From assembly GCA_938044295.1 (NCBI GenBank), contig CALIRC010000121.1, forward strand, positions 1-9,779: a stretch of DNA of 9,779 bases, read 5' to 3'. The notes under the pieces were generated by a model. The model worked only from the letters and a program-made list of their open reading frames with translations, was not told the origin of the DNA and searched no databases. The DNA is from Minisyncoccota bacterium. GTDB lineage: Bacteria > Patescibacteriota > Minisyncoccia > Moranbacterales > GCA-2747515. Below are positions 1 through 6,359 of the stretch, piece after piece. The translations under genes were made by a program, and so were the position numbers. The stretch's first letter is position 1, and each line of letters starts with the position of its first letter.

Positions 1-59
1 TCTCCCAGCAGCAGACTCAAATCAATATTCTGTATCAAATTAGTAGTAGCTATTCGCAT
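1..59 (-). CDS. Possible 5' end of a further minus-strand gene (partial)
   Basis: An ATG at 59 (minus strand) opens a frame of 19 codons that stays open to the window edge, reading MRIATTNLIQNIDLSLLLG. The ATG lies 4 nt beyond the hairpin at 63-88. The same frame is also open backwards to the TGA that ends the HAD gene at 96, so this could be chance open sequence after that stop. I recognise no family in so few residues, and there is no ribosome binding site to support the start. Confidence 0.2.
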   Translation of the reverse strand, partial: MRIATTNLIQNIDLSLLLG

Positions 60-62
60 CGT

Positions 63-88
63 AAAAAGTATCGCAGAAAATACTTTTT
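63..88 (-). terminator. Hairpin after the HAD gene, probable bidirectional terminator
   Basis: A perfect 9-bp inverted repeat, AAAAAGTAT (63-71) and ATACTTTTT (80-88), encloses an 8-nt loop. It begins 8 nt past the HAD stop codon. The A/T runs are part of the stem, so each strand ends in a run of U. It is AT-rich and therefore of modest stability. It most likely ends the nucleotidyltransferase-yvcK-HAD transcript. If the frame starting at 59 is real, the hairpin would instead lie directly before that start. Confidence 0.55.
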
Positions 89-95
89 TCAAAAA

Positions 96-740
96 TCAAC
101 ACTTTTTGCGAGTAACCAACGATTGTACTTCACAAAGTTCGCGCACCACAAAATCACAATCATCTGATGGAGTATCGTGATAACGACCCTCAGGGCGCAG
201 CATCAAAACTGTCGAAACACGTGGAGCATCCTTCCGCACGTCAGCTAAATATGCAATGCGATCATCAACAAAAAAAGCAATTGGATCGGCATATTTTTCT
301 TGGATCTGAAAAGCCTCACAACCTTTTTCTATTTCCCCAATGACAATCTCATCAAAGTAATCAGTAACACCACTAGAGTACACTTTGCGATCTTGCCACT
401 CTTTTGGCTTTCCGTAAGAAACCAAACACAAAACAATTCCCTTCTCTTTAAATGCTGCCAATGCAGCACACACATCAGAGAAAAGATAAGAAGATGTATC
501 CTCTAAAAAAACGCGGATATCAGCATGTAAAAGTTTCTGATCTATACCAAATTCATTGCTCAAAATCCTCATGTGCTCTGCATTGTTGTAGTTTGGAATT
601 CTAGTTGTATGACGAGACTGCGCGTAGGTACGTTGAAAATCTTCTGCACTAATACCACGATTTTCAAAAACCGCATCAAAATCAGTAGAAAATTCCTTTG
701 TATTAAAAAGAACATCATCAAAATCAAAAAAGAGGATCAT
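96..740 (-). CDS. HAD-superfamily hydrolase (phosphatase-like)
   Basis: This 214-aa protein has the HAD phosphotransfer motifs in order. Motif I is near the N-terminus (ILFFDFDDVLF, with nucleophile D6 and general acid D8). Motif II is a Ser after a hydrophobic strand (VLCLVSYG, S108). K139 is a likely motif III lysine, and motif IV is the acidic pair in FFVDDR (D159-D160). Residues 15-95 would form the helical cap of a class I HAD. Such enzymes hydrolyse phosphate esters of small metabolites such as nucleotides and sugar phosphates in the cytosol, but the substrate cannot be read from the sequence. The start is 23 nt past the yvcK stop, so it is very likely co-transcribed as the last gene of the operon. 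It ends in TGA, one of few in the window, and no Shine-Dalgarno is visible. Family is sure; substrate unknown. Confidence 0.85.
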   Translation of the reverse strand: MILFFDFDDVLFNTKEFSTDFDAVFENRGISAEDFQRTYAQSRHTTRIPNYNNAEHMRILSNEFGIDQKLLHADIRVFLEDTSSYLFSDVCAALAAFKEKGIVLCLVSYGKPKEWQDRKVYSSGVTDYFDEIVIGEIEKGCEAFQIQEKYADPIAFFVDDRIAYLADVRKDAPRVSTVLMLRPEGRYHDTPSDDCDFVVRELCEVQSLVTRKKC

Positions 741-763
741 GCGTACAATTCTTATGCTATAAA

Positions 764-1789
764 TTATTGAATATCAAAAGGATCCTTGCCGCCGTACTCA
801 ACGAGATATGAAACAGCTGCACCAAGTTTTTGCGCATCGTGACGAATATAAGCACGTGTCTTCGCAAGAGCATCTCCTTTTTTAAAGACATGTTTTTGTC
901 GTGAAAGAAAATCACCTACTAGTACTTTATACTCACGCTTAGCCATGGGAAGATCCGGCTCGACAAAAGAATCCTTTCCCTCTCTTCTCTCGTAACGAGC
1001 AAGAATGTCCTTATGTGGTCGTTTGGTATTAACCATCACATAATCAGTTCGACCCTTCCCGATGTACTTCTCTACAACACGAACATGATCATCAACGCTC
1101 TTATCATCAGTGTGACCCTTACGTTTCGTAAGCGGAACCAAATAGACACAAACTGCATCCGATTTTTTAATCGCACGAGAAATACCTTTCACAAGAAGAT
1201 TTGGTAAAATACTACCATAGAGATCCCCAGGACCGATAAGAATATAGTCAGCTTTTGCGATAGCAGTGACTGCACCTTTGTACGCCCGAACATCTTTCGC
1301 AAGATCAACACGACGAATACCGACATTCCGTACATCTACATGATCATCGAGATGTGTTTCCCCGTTTAACACACGACCATTTTTAAGTGTGATCTTAAGC
1401 CGCATGTCATCTTCACTAGAGGGAAAAACACTACCTCGCACACGCAAAATCCGTTCTGCCTCATACATCCCTGAGGAAAAACTTCCATTTATCTTTTCAA
1501 GAGCACTCACAAAAAGATTGCCTAAGCTATGCCCCTTAAGCCCACCTTCTTCGAAACGGTAATTCATAAGAGTGCGAAGCATACCTGGTGCATCGCTCAT
1601 CGCCACAAGACACTTCATCGCATCCCCTGGCGGTAACACACCAAGCTCATCTCGCAAACGCCCAGTAGAGCCTCCATCATCAGCCATTGTGACTATAGCG
1701 CTCACATCATACGGATAATCTTTAAGACCAGAAATAAGTGGTACCTGACCAGTTCCACCACCAATTGTTACAATTCTTTTCTTCTTCAT
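764..1789 (-). CDS. yvcK: YvcK/CofD-like gluconeogenesis factor
   Basis: The 341-aa protein starts with a Rossmann-like nucleotide-binding loop (GGGTG, residues 10-14). It carries the family signature DDGGSTGRLR (37-46), followed by PPGDAMKCLVA, the GHSLGNLF segment and the DYILIGPGDLYGSILPNLL stretch. YvcK proteins resemble CofD (2-phospho-L-lactate transferase) but no enzymatic role is settled. In Bacillus and related bacteria they support growth on gluconeogenic carbon and normal cell-wall synthesis, and bind UDP-sugars. The length is slightly above the roughly 320 residues of the Bacillus protein. The upstream neighbour encodes a sugar-nucleotide-type nucleotidyltransferase 77 nt away and the downstream one a HAD phosphatase 23 nt away, which fits an envelope-precursor role (inference). 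The usual companion genes rapZ and whiA are not adjacent. A TATAAC box at minus-strand positions 1807-1802 could be a weak internal promoter, but no matching -35 was found. Confidence 0.9.
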   Translation of the reverse strand: MKKKRIVTIGGGTGQVPLISGLKDYPYDVSAIVTMADDGGSTGRLRDELGVLPPGDAMKCLVAMSDAPGMLRTLMNYRFEEGGLKGHSLGNLFVSALEKINGSFSSGMYEAERILRVRGSVFPSSEDDMRLKITLKNGRVLNGETHLDDHVDVRNVGIRRVDLAKDVRAYKGAVTAIAKADYILIGPGDLYGSILPNLLVKGISRAIKKSDAVCVYLVPLTKRKGHTDDKSVDDHVRVVEKYIGKGRTDYVMVNTKRPHKDILARYERREGKDSFVEPDLPMAKREYKVLVGDFLSRQKHVFKKGDALAKTRAYIRHDAQKLGAAVSYLVEYGGKDPFDIQ

Positions 1790-1866
1790 AGTAAGTAATA
1801 CAGTTATAGATGCAATGCTAGCTTACGCAGTCTAGCCACACGCTAAGAGTTAAAAAAATCTGGCTC

Positions 1867-2559
1867 CTATAAATAGTCATGAATAATTTCCTGAGCAACT
1901 TCAAGATTTTCAGGATATCCTATCGCAAACCATTTTTTTGTGATAATCACTTTTGTTTTAATTTCTGGATAAGCGGCAACAAGCGTCTGCGGCAATCCAA
2001 ACTCATCACTCCCTGGAGACTTAGGAACAGGCGGAAAATCAAAATACGCCGAAGAAAGAGTATACGCGCCAGTATTTACGATCCCCTCTCCAGTAAAATT
2101 ATGTGGAGACTCATAAACATCTCGTAAGAAACCATCGGAATACTGTGTAACATAAGCAAATGAGCTAACATCTTCCACAGAGAAAGTAAGAACTGCATAC
2201 TCATGTTCAATCATTGCCTCCAAATCACTTCGATGATAAAGGTCATCTCCCATAAGAACCAAAAATTGATCTCCATCAACGTATGGCGCTGCAAGTCTCA
2301 GTGCATCAGCAGTTCCATTAAGTTCTTCCTGTACAACATATGTAATCGTACGTCCCATATGTTCTTTTCCAAAATATGCTTCAATCTGATCCTTGAGATA
2401 CCCCACGACAAAAACAATCTCAGTGATCTCCGATGGTAAAATATCAAGCGTATAGGCAAGTTTAGGACGTCCTTTGATTGGAAGCATCGGCTTTGGACAA
2501 TCATCACACAACTCACCCATTCGTGTCCCTCTGCCAGCAGCTAGTATTACACATTTCAT
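1867..2559 (-). CDS. Sugar-nucleotide-type nucleotidyltransferase (RmlA/GlmU N-terminal fold)
   Basis: This 230-aa single-domain protein has the NTP-transferase signature LAAGRGTRM (6-14) and the KPMLPI lysine motif (23-28). It also has NGTADALRLA (81-90), the metal-binding strand MGDD (103-106, D105 likely ligand) and NTGAYTL (162-168). Enzymes of this fold join a sugar-1-phosphate or similar phosphate to an NTP, giving NDP-sugar and pyrophosphate. The C-terminal motif usually reading W-x-D-x-G-T-P-x-x-L is WFAIGYPENL (210-219) here, so the common second metal-binding Asp is Ala212. Activity may therefore differ from classic RmlA or GlmU. There is no left-handed beta-helix domain, so it is not full GlmU. 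It is first in an operon with yvcK and a HAD hydrolase, 77 nt before yvcK. Substrate is not determinable; the family is secure. Confidence 0.85.
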   Translation of the reverse strand: MKCVILAAGRGTRMGELCDDCPKPMLPIKGRPKLAYTLDILPSEITEIVFVVGYLKDQIEAYFGKEHMGRTITYVVQEELNGTADALRLAAPYVDGDQFLVLMGDDLYHRSDLEAMIEHEYAVLTFSVEDVSSFAYVTQYSDGFLRDVYESPHNFTGEGIVNTGAYTLSSAYFDFPPVPKSPGSDEFGLPQTLVAAYPEIKTKVIITKKWFAIGYPENLEVAQEIIHDYL

Positions 2560-2718
2560 ATAACAGCAAATAATTATTACATTGTTTTAATTGTATGCAT
2601 TCTTTCACATTGAAATCTCTTTGCAAATTGTGACCTGTGGATAAGTTTACCATGTAAATTCTCTATACAAAAAAAATATTTTTCTGTATGATGTCTTTGT
2701 ACTACAAAAAGAAAAAAA
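2560..2718. promoter_or_regulatory. Divergent promoter region with a DnaA-box sequence
   Basis: This 159-bp AT-rich gap separates the minus-strand nucleotidyltransferase operon from the plus-strand 59-aa gene. It contains TTATCCACA on the minus strand at 2636-2644, an exact match to the strong DnaA box. Directly beside it is a dyad, TTTAC-cat-GTAAA (2646-2658). On the minus strand a TACAAT box at 2597-2592 could be the -10 of the nucleotidyltransferase operon, but I saw no good -35 for it. The plus-strand promoter is listed separately. Whether DnaA or another regulator binds here is inference. Confidence 0.5.
2664..2692 (+). promoter_or_regulatory. Promoter of the 59-aa gene
   Basis: A -35 box TATACA (2664-2669, 4 of 6 consensus bases), a 17-bp spacer and a -10 box TATGAT (2687-2692, 5 of 6) place a transcription start near 2699. 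This leaves a leader of about 20 nt that is almost entirely A with a few G. Spacing is ideal, and together with the terminator after the gene it makes a self-contained transcription unit. Confidence 0.55.
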
Positions 2719-2898
2719 ATGAGTCCAAACGATACACAAGAACGTGAGTATGAACTCACTGAAGAAGTTGAAGATGAATTAATAGACCTCTTCCCTTTCG
2801 TACCAGACATCATCGAACGCGCTCGAAAAGATTCCTACATCATTGAACTTCTAGAGGAACGCGACACAGAAGCACTCACACATTACCTCGAGAGCTAA
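2719..2898 (+). CDS. Small acidic protein of unknown function (59 aa)
   Basis: An ATG at 2719 opens a 59-codon frame ending in TAA at 2898. The protein is strongly acidic and probably helical. Residues 8-22 are rich in Glu (QEREYELTEEVEDEL), followed by a hydrophobic patch LIDLFPFVPDII (21-32) and a second charged helix-like part, ERARKDSYIIELLEERDTEA (33-52). There is no signal peptide, cysteine or membrane segment. It is the only well-supported plus-strand gene in the window. It is real on circumstantial grounds: a well-spaced promoter at 2664-2692, a perfect-stem terminator starting 9 nt after the stop, and protein-like composition. No Shine-Dalgarno is present, only an A-rich leader. I do not recognise a family. 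A small cytosolic regulator or partner protein is possible but is a guess. Confidence 0.6.
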   Translation: MSPNDTQEREYELTEEVEDELIDLFPFVPDIIERARKDSYIIELLEERDTEALTHYLES

Positions 2899-2906
2899 AA
2901 AGAATC

Positions 2907-2937
2907 AAGTCATTCAAGAAATGACTTTTTTCTTTTT
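2907..2937 (+). terminator. Rho-independent terminator of the 59-aa gene
   Basis: A perfect 8-bp stem, AAGTCATT (2907-2914) and AATGACTT (2920-2927), has a 5-nt loop (CAAGA). It is followed by a T run interrupted by a single C through 2937. It starts 9 nt after the stop codon at 2898, exactly where an intrinsic terminator is expected on the plus strand. Confidence 0.8.
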
Positions 2938-2960
2938 AAAAATGGTAAAAAATACACAAT

Positions 2961-3114
2961 GGGGACTTCCTCACTTTATAGGACTTACGCACGTGAGTGT
3001 AATTTTAGACAAAATTGAGGCTTTTCACGAGCCATAGTCTACCTATGGTGAGTGAAAAGTCGTCAGAAAAAGGAGTATTTATAACCGAGCAATGTGCAAA
3101 GTGAGGAAGTCCTA
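2961..3114. mobile_element. Putative MITE-like element with 15-bp terminal inverted repeats
   Basis: The ends carry perfect 15-bp inverted repeats, GGACTTCCTCACTTT (2963-2977) and its complement (3098-3112). ACAAT occurs on both sides at the same offset, 2 bp outside each repeat (2956-2960 and 3115-3119), which looks like a 5-bp target duplication. Inside are a 10-of-12 direct copy of the left end (GGACTTACGCAC, 2981-2992), a hairpin AATTTT-agac-AAAATT (3001-3016), and a large interrupted hairpin at 3021-3059. No transposase frame fits in 154 bp, so it would be non-autonomous. An insertion-sequence remnant or a structured RNA are alternatives. The unpaired outermost 2 bp are atypical for a clean transposon end. 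Confidence 0.5.
3021..3059. repeat. Interrupted palindrome inside the MITE-like element
   Basis: CTTTTCAC (3021-3028) pairs with GTGAAAAG (3052-3059), and CCATAG (3032-3037) pairs with CTATGG (3043-3048). Two symmetric 3-nt bulges (GAG and TGA) separate the stems and a 5-nt loop (TCTAC) caps them. That is 14 bp of perfect pairing in a 39-nt palindrome. The T/A-rich outer stem lacks a clean U run, so it is not a typical terminator. It is more likely a protein-binding site or part of the element's structure. Confidence 0.6.
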
Positions 3115-3172
3115 ACAATCTTCAATCAGTGAATTTAAAATAGTATTTAGAACAAGTATTACAATATACTTC

Positions 3173-3625
3173 TTATTTTTCACCCCAACCATACTCACTA
3201 TAAAACTCACCATCACTAATTTTTTGAAGGACAGTGCGAACATAATGAATCGTATTTTCAGGCAAGGAATCAGTAGCAAACCAAGCGAGATCATCGCACT
3301 TTTCCGGCTCCATATTTACGATTTCTCCGGAATAAGTGTCAGCTAAAAAAAATGTTTCAACACGTTCATCTTCGTGCGGGGTACATTGCCTATGTAAAAT
3401 ATGCGCAACTTTGAGATCGTCTATTGATATTTCAATGTTAATTTCCTCTTTTACTTCGCGAATCATACCAACACTAAACGACTCGCCAGACTCTACATGG
3501 CCAGACGGCAATCCATATTTCACATCTTCATACCCAGTATTTGCACGACGAGAAAGAAGTACCTTACGATCTTTCATAAGCACCAAATAAGATGCAATGA
3601 TATTCTTATTTCGATCATCAGTCAT
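3173..3625 (-). CDS. Nudix hydrolase
   Basis: This 150-aa protein contains the Nudix box: GHVESGE (42-48), seven residues, then REVKEEINI (56-64). The catalytic Arg and the metal-binding Glu residues (E57, E60, E61) are present. The usual Gly near the box end is Asn63. Length is typical of a single-domain Nudix protein. These enzymes cleave nucleoside diphosphates linked to another group, such as oxidised dNTPs, NDP-sugars or dinucleotides, using Mg2+. LLSRRANTGYEDVKYGLPSG before the box resembles the MutT/NUDT-type pyrophosphatases, but the substrate is not clear. The start is 49 nt past the leuS stop, so it could be co-transcribed with leuS, with a weak local promoter also possible. A 6-bp hairpin (AAGTAT at 3154-3159, ATACTT at 3166-3171) right after the stop could act as a weak terminator. 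Confidence 0.88.
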   Translation of the reverse strand: MTDDRNKNIIASYLVLMKDRKVLLSRRANTGYEDVKYGLPSGHVESGESFSVGMIREVKEEINIEISIDDLKVAHILHRQCTPHEDERVETFFLADTYSGEIVNMEPEKCDDLAWFATDSLPENTIHYVRTVLQKISDGEFYSEYGWGEK

Positions 3626-3674
3626 AATTTACCATATAATTTTGTGCATTACGCATTGTGAGTTACTAAAACTT

Positions 3675-6083
3675 CTACACGACAATATTTACCAGCTTTC
3701 CCTTGACGACAATTACTTTATGAATCTCTTTTCCATCAACAAATTTTTGCACTTTTGTACTAGAGCGCGCCGCCCGCTCTAAAGCAGCATCATCTAGATC
3801 ACTCGGCAAAGTAATTTTATCTTTGACTTTACCATTTACTTGAACAATCAACGTCATCTCTTTGGCAACGAGCTTTGCATGTTCGACTTCTGGCCACTGT
3901 TGGTTAGTAGCATCACCATCAAAACCCTGCACCTCCCACATTTCACAGCAAAGATGTGGCGCATAAGGAGTAAGCATGCTCAAGAAGATTTTTAAGTGAT
4001 CTTTGTCAATATGCTCTTGCTTGTCAAAAACATTCAGTAGCTGCATCATCGCTGCAACACCAGTATTAAGTTTATACGTTTCTATACTCTCAGTAAGTCG
4101 TTTAAGTGCACTATGCACTTCACGCTCTACACTGTCATCTACAGAAACAGTGGTTGATACCTTGTCCTGTAATCGCCACACACGCTCCACAAAGCGTCGC
4201 ACACCAATTATACTCTCAGGGTTCCAGGGGTACGCTCCCACTTCATTATAGGGTCCTATAAAGGCCAAATACAGTCGCATCGTATCTCCTCCCAAATGCT
4301 TCACAATATCGTCTGGATCAATCACATTACCCTTACTCTTACTCATCTTATTTCCATCTGGTCCGAGGATCAAACTACGGTTCATACGTCGTGTATACGG
4401 TTCACCGTTCTTTACTGTGTCTGGAAGCAACTTCAAGTCAGCAAGTGCTTTGGTAAAAAAGCGCGAATACAACAAGTGCATTGTCGTATGCTCAGCACCT
4501 CCACTATAATGATTCACAGGCATCCACGAAGAAAGCTTTTCTAAGTCCGCAAAAGCATCAGCATTTTGAGAATCACAGTATCTTAGAAAATACCACGAGC
4601 TACACATAAACGTATCAAATGTATCAGTCTCACGCTTGGCATCTTCTGTGCACTTCGGACAAGATACATTGACAAAACTCGCAACCTTTGACAAGGGTGA
4701 GCGACCTTCATCATTTGGTAAATAATCCTCCACGTCAGGTAACACTACTGGAAGTTGATTCTCAGGAACGGCCTGCGGACCACAACTCTCACAATGAATA
4801 ATAGGAATTGGAGCGCCCCAATATCGCTGACGACTAACAGTCCAATCTTTCAACTTATACGTCTTTGTCATTTTTCCTCCGACCTTTTTCACAATAGCGC
4901 TCTTTGCTTCCTCGCTATCCATTCCATCAAACTCTTCTGAATGAATAATAGAACTATGTATCGTAGTAGCTTCCGATCCGTCAAATCCATTATCGATAAC
5001 AGGTATTAATGTAAGATCATACTTCTTAGCAAAAGCAAAGTCACGCTCATCATGTGCAGGGACCGCCATAATGGCGCCAGTGCCATATCCACCGAGAACG
5101 TAGTCCGCGACATACACAGGAATCTCTTGTCCACTTGCTGGATTGATAGCTGCAATACCCTCCAGTTTCACACCTGTTTTTTCTTTGGTATCATTGGTTC
5201 GATCAATTTCACTCTTTACAGCCGCAGTCTCCACATAAGCCTGCACCTCTTCAAGGTTGGATATTCTAGACTCCAAATCTTCAATGATTCTGTGCTCAGG
5301 AGCTACAACCATATACGTCACGCCATAAAGCGTATCAGGTCGCGTTGTAAAAACCTTCAGTCGATAATCTGCATCTGCTATCTGAAATTCTAGTTCCGCT
5401 CCATCACTTCTCCCAATCCAATTCTTCTGCGATGTTTTTATTTCTTGTGGCCAATCTAGTTCATCAAGATCATCAATAAGACGATCAGCATACTTTGTAA
5501 TGCCGATCTGCCATTGCTGCATCTGCTTCTTCTCAACGGCACTTTCACACCGTTCACATTTGCTATCTACTACCTGTTCATTAGCCAGCACTGTCTTGCA
5601 GGATGGACACCAGTTTGCACTTACCTGCGCATGCGTCGCTAGATCATTTTTATACAACTGCAGAAACAACCACTGTGTCCATTTATAATACGCAGGATCA
5701 CACGTCACCACCTCCCTCGACCAATCAAAGGAAGCGCCCATAGACCGCATCTGGCTACGCATATGATCCATATTGTCATAAGTCCACTCTCGTGGATTAA
5801 CCCCCCTTTTAATTGCAGCATTCTCTGCAGGTAAGCCAAAAGCATCAAATCCAATTGGATAAAGTACATTATATCCCTGCATACGTTTATACCTAGCCAC
5901 AATATCTGGAATCGCGAACGCATACCAATGTCCTACATGCAAATTTCCCGATGGGTACGGAAACTCAAACAGCTGATAAAAATTTTCCTGTCCCTGCACA
6001 GAATCTTTTGTTACATATGCAGAATTTTCCTCCCATTTCTGTTGCCATTTCTTTTCAATTTTCCCATGTTCGTATCGGTCCAT
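3675..6083 (-). CDS. leuS: Leucyl-tRNA synthetase
   Basis: This complete 802-aa class I aminoacyl-tRNA synthetase charges tRNA-Leu with leucine in the cytosol. The HIGH motif is HVGH (49-52) in PYPSGNLHVGHWYAF and the KMSKS motif is KMSKS (579-583), with LGPDGN just before it. A CPSC...CERC zinc-binding insert follows the first half of the catalytic fold. The CP1 editing domain is complete and carries TTRPDTLYG and YGTGAIMAVPAHDERDFAFA, so mischarged tRNA should be proofread. The sequences SRQRYWGAPIPI and MCSSWYFLRYCD are typical bacterial LeuRS segments. The C-terminal domain with VQVNGKVKDKI is present. Length is slightly short of the 860 residues common in model bacteria, with no missing core part. 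The ATG at 6083 lies about 38 nt after a predicted transcription start; no Shine-Dalgarno is seen. Confidence 0.98.
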   Translation of the reverse strand: MDRYEHGKIEKKWQQKWEENSAYVTKDSVQGQENFYQLFEFPYPSGNLHVGHWYAFAIPDIVARYKRMQGYNVLYPIGFDAFGLPAENAAIKRGVNPREWTYDNMDHMRSQMRSMGASFDWSREVVTCDPAYYKWTQWLFLQLYKNDLATHAQVSANWCPSCKTVLANEQVVDSKCERCESAVEKKQMQQWQIGITKYADRLIDDLDELDWPQEIKTSQKNWIGRSDGAELEFQIADADYRLKVFTTRPDTLYGVTYMVVAPEHRIIEDLESRISNLEEVQAYVETAAVKSEIDRTNDTKEKTGVKLEGIAAINPASGQEIPVYVADYVLGGYGTGAIMAVPAHDERDFAFAKKYDLTLIPVIDNGFDGSEATTIHSSIIHSEEFDGMDSEEAKSAIVKKVGGKMTKTYKLKDWTVSRQRYWGAPIPIIHCESCGPQAVPENQLPVVLPDVEDYLPNDEGRSPLSKVASFVNVSCPKCTEDAKRETDTFDTFMCSSWYFLRYCDSQNADAFADLEKLSSWMPVNHYSGGAEHTTMHLLYSRFFTKALADLKLLPDTVKNGEPYTRRMNRSLILGPDGNKMSKSKGNVIDPDDIVKHLGGDTMRLYLAFIGPYNEVGAYPWNPESIIGVRRFVERVWRLQDKVSTTVSVDDSVEREVHSALKRLTESIETYKLNTGVAAMMQLLNVFDKQEHIDKDHLKIFLSMLTPYAPHLCCEMWEVQGFDGDATNQQWPEVEHAKLVAKEMTLIVQVNGKVKDKITLPSDLDDAALERAARSSTKVQKFVDGKEIHKVIVVKGKLVNIVV

Positions 6084-6127
6084 AGAGTAAATATTAATGT
6101 CTATATGTAATAGCAGAAAGTAATACC

Positions 6128-6156
6128 ATCTTATCGTGATTACAACATCAAATCAA
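6128..6156 (-). promoter_or_regulatory. leuS promoter
   Basis: On the minus strand TTGATT (6156-6151) and TAAGAT (6133-6128) are separated by exactly 17 bp, matching sigma-70 -35 and -10 boxes at 4 and 5 of 6 positions. Transcription would begin near 6121, giving a leader of about 38 nt before the leuS ATG at 6083. I see no T-box riboswitch, which would need a far longer leader. The inverted-repeat element begins only 17 bp upstream of the -35 box. Confidence 0.5.
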
Positions 6157-6172
6157 TCTCAAAACCTACTTA

Positions 6173-6330
6173 TACCATCTCCAAATAACCAGCCTACATT
6201 AAGTGTGCTTTCTCGTGAGCGAGACATCTGCCACAGATGCGCAGTGTGTCTAGACCCATAAGCAGCTGTGGTAGGTGTCGCAGCCGCGAGAGTGTGCACT
6301 TGGGTGTTGGGTGGTTATTTGGAGATGGTA
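6173..6330. repeat. 158-bp inverted-repeat element folding into a long rod; MITE or structured RNA
   Basis: The ends are perfect 19-bp inverted repeats, TACCATCTCCAAATAACCA (6173-6191) and its complement (6312-6330), flanked on both sides by TTA (6170-6172 and 6331-6333). Pairing continues inward: AAGTG (6201-6205) with CACTT (6297-6301), TCTCG (6211-6215) with CGAGA (6287-6291), and a 14-bp stem at 6223-6236 with 6266-6279 (two G-U pairs). The whole segment folds into one imperfect rod with an apical loop holding GTCTAGAC (6248-6255). The interior is clearly richer in G+C than the flanks. It contains no frame of gene size. The terminal repeats and 3-bp flanking repeat suggest a non-autonomous transposable element. 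The rod shape, with a plus-strand terminator 30 nt downstream, also allows a non-coding RNA in the manner of 6S RNA, but I see no family signature. Confidence 0.65.
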
Positions 6331-6359
6331 TTAATAGTTTGGCTACTTTTATTCTACAC

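Noticed and set aside
1817..1836. Hairpin GCTAG/CTAGC between the nucleotidyltransferase and yvcK
   Set aside because: Only 5 bp with a 10-nt loop and no following T run, so it is not convincing as a terminator or riboswitch.
2577..2813. Minus-strand frame of 78 codons overlapping the 59-aa gene and the divergent promoter
   Set aside because: Ser- and Phe-rich shadow composition; it crosses the promoter region and runs antisense to the better-supported plus-strand gene.
4003..5688. Plus-strand frames of up to 113 codons inside leuS
   Set aside because: They lie antisense to a gene with complete LeuRS motifs, have Ser/Cys/His-rich shadow composition and no promoter or start signal.
6084..6172. 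T-box or other amino-acid riboswitch before leuS
   Set aside because: The predicted leader is only about 38 nt, far too short, and no T-box motif is visible.
6173..6330. Known structured RNA (tmRNA, RNase P, SRP RNA, 5S rRNA)
   Set aside because: None of the conserved cores of these RNAs could be found on either strand; the 6S-like rod shape alone is not enough for a call.
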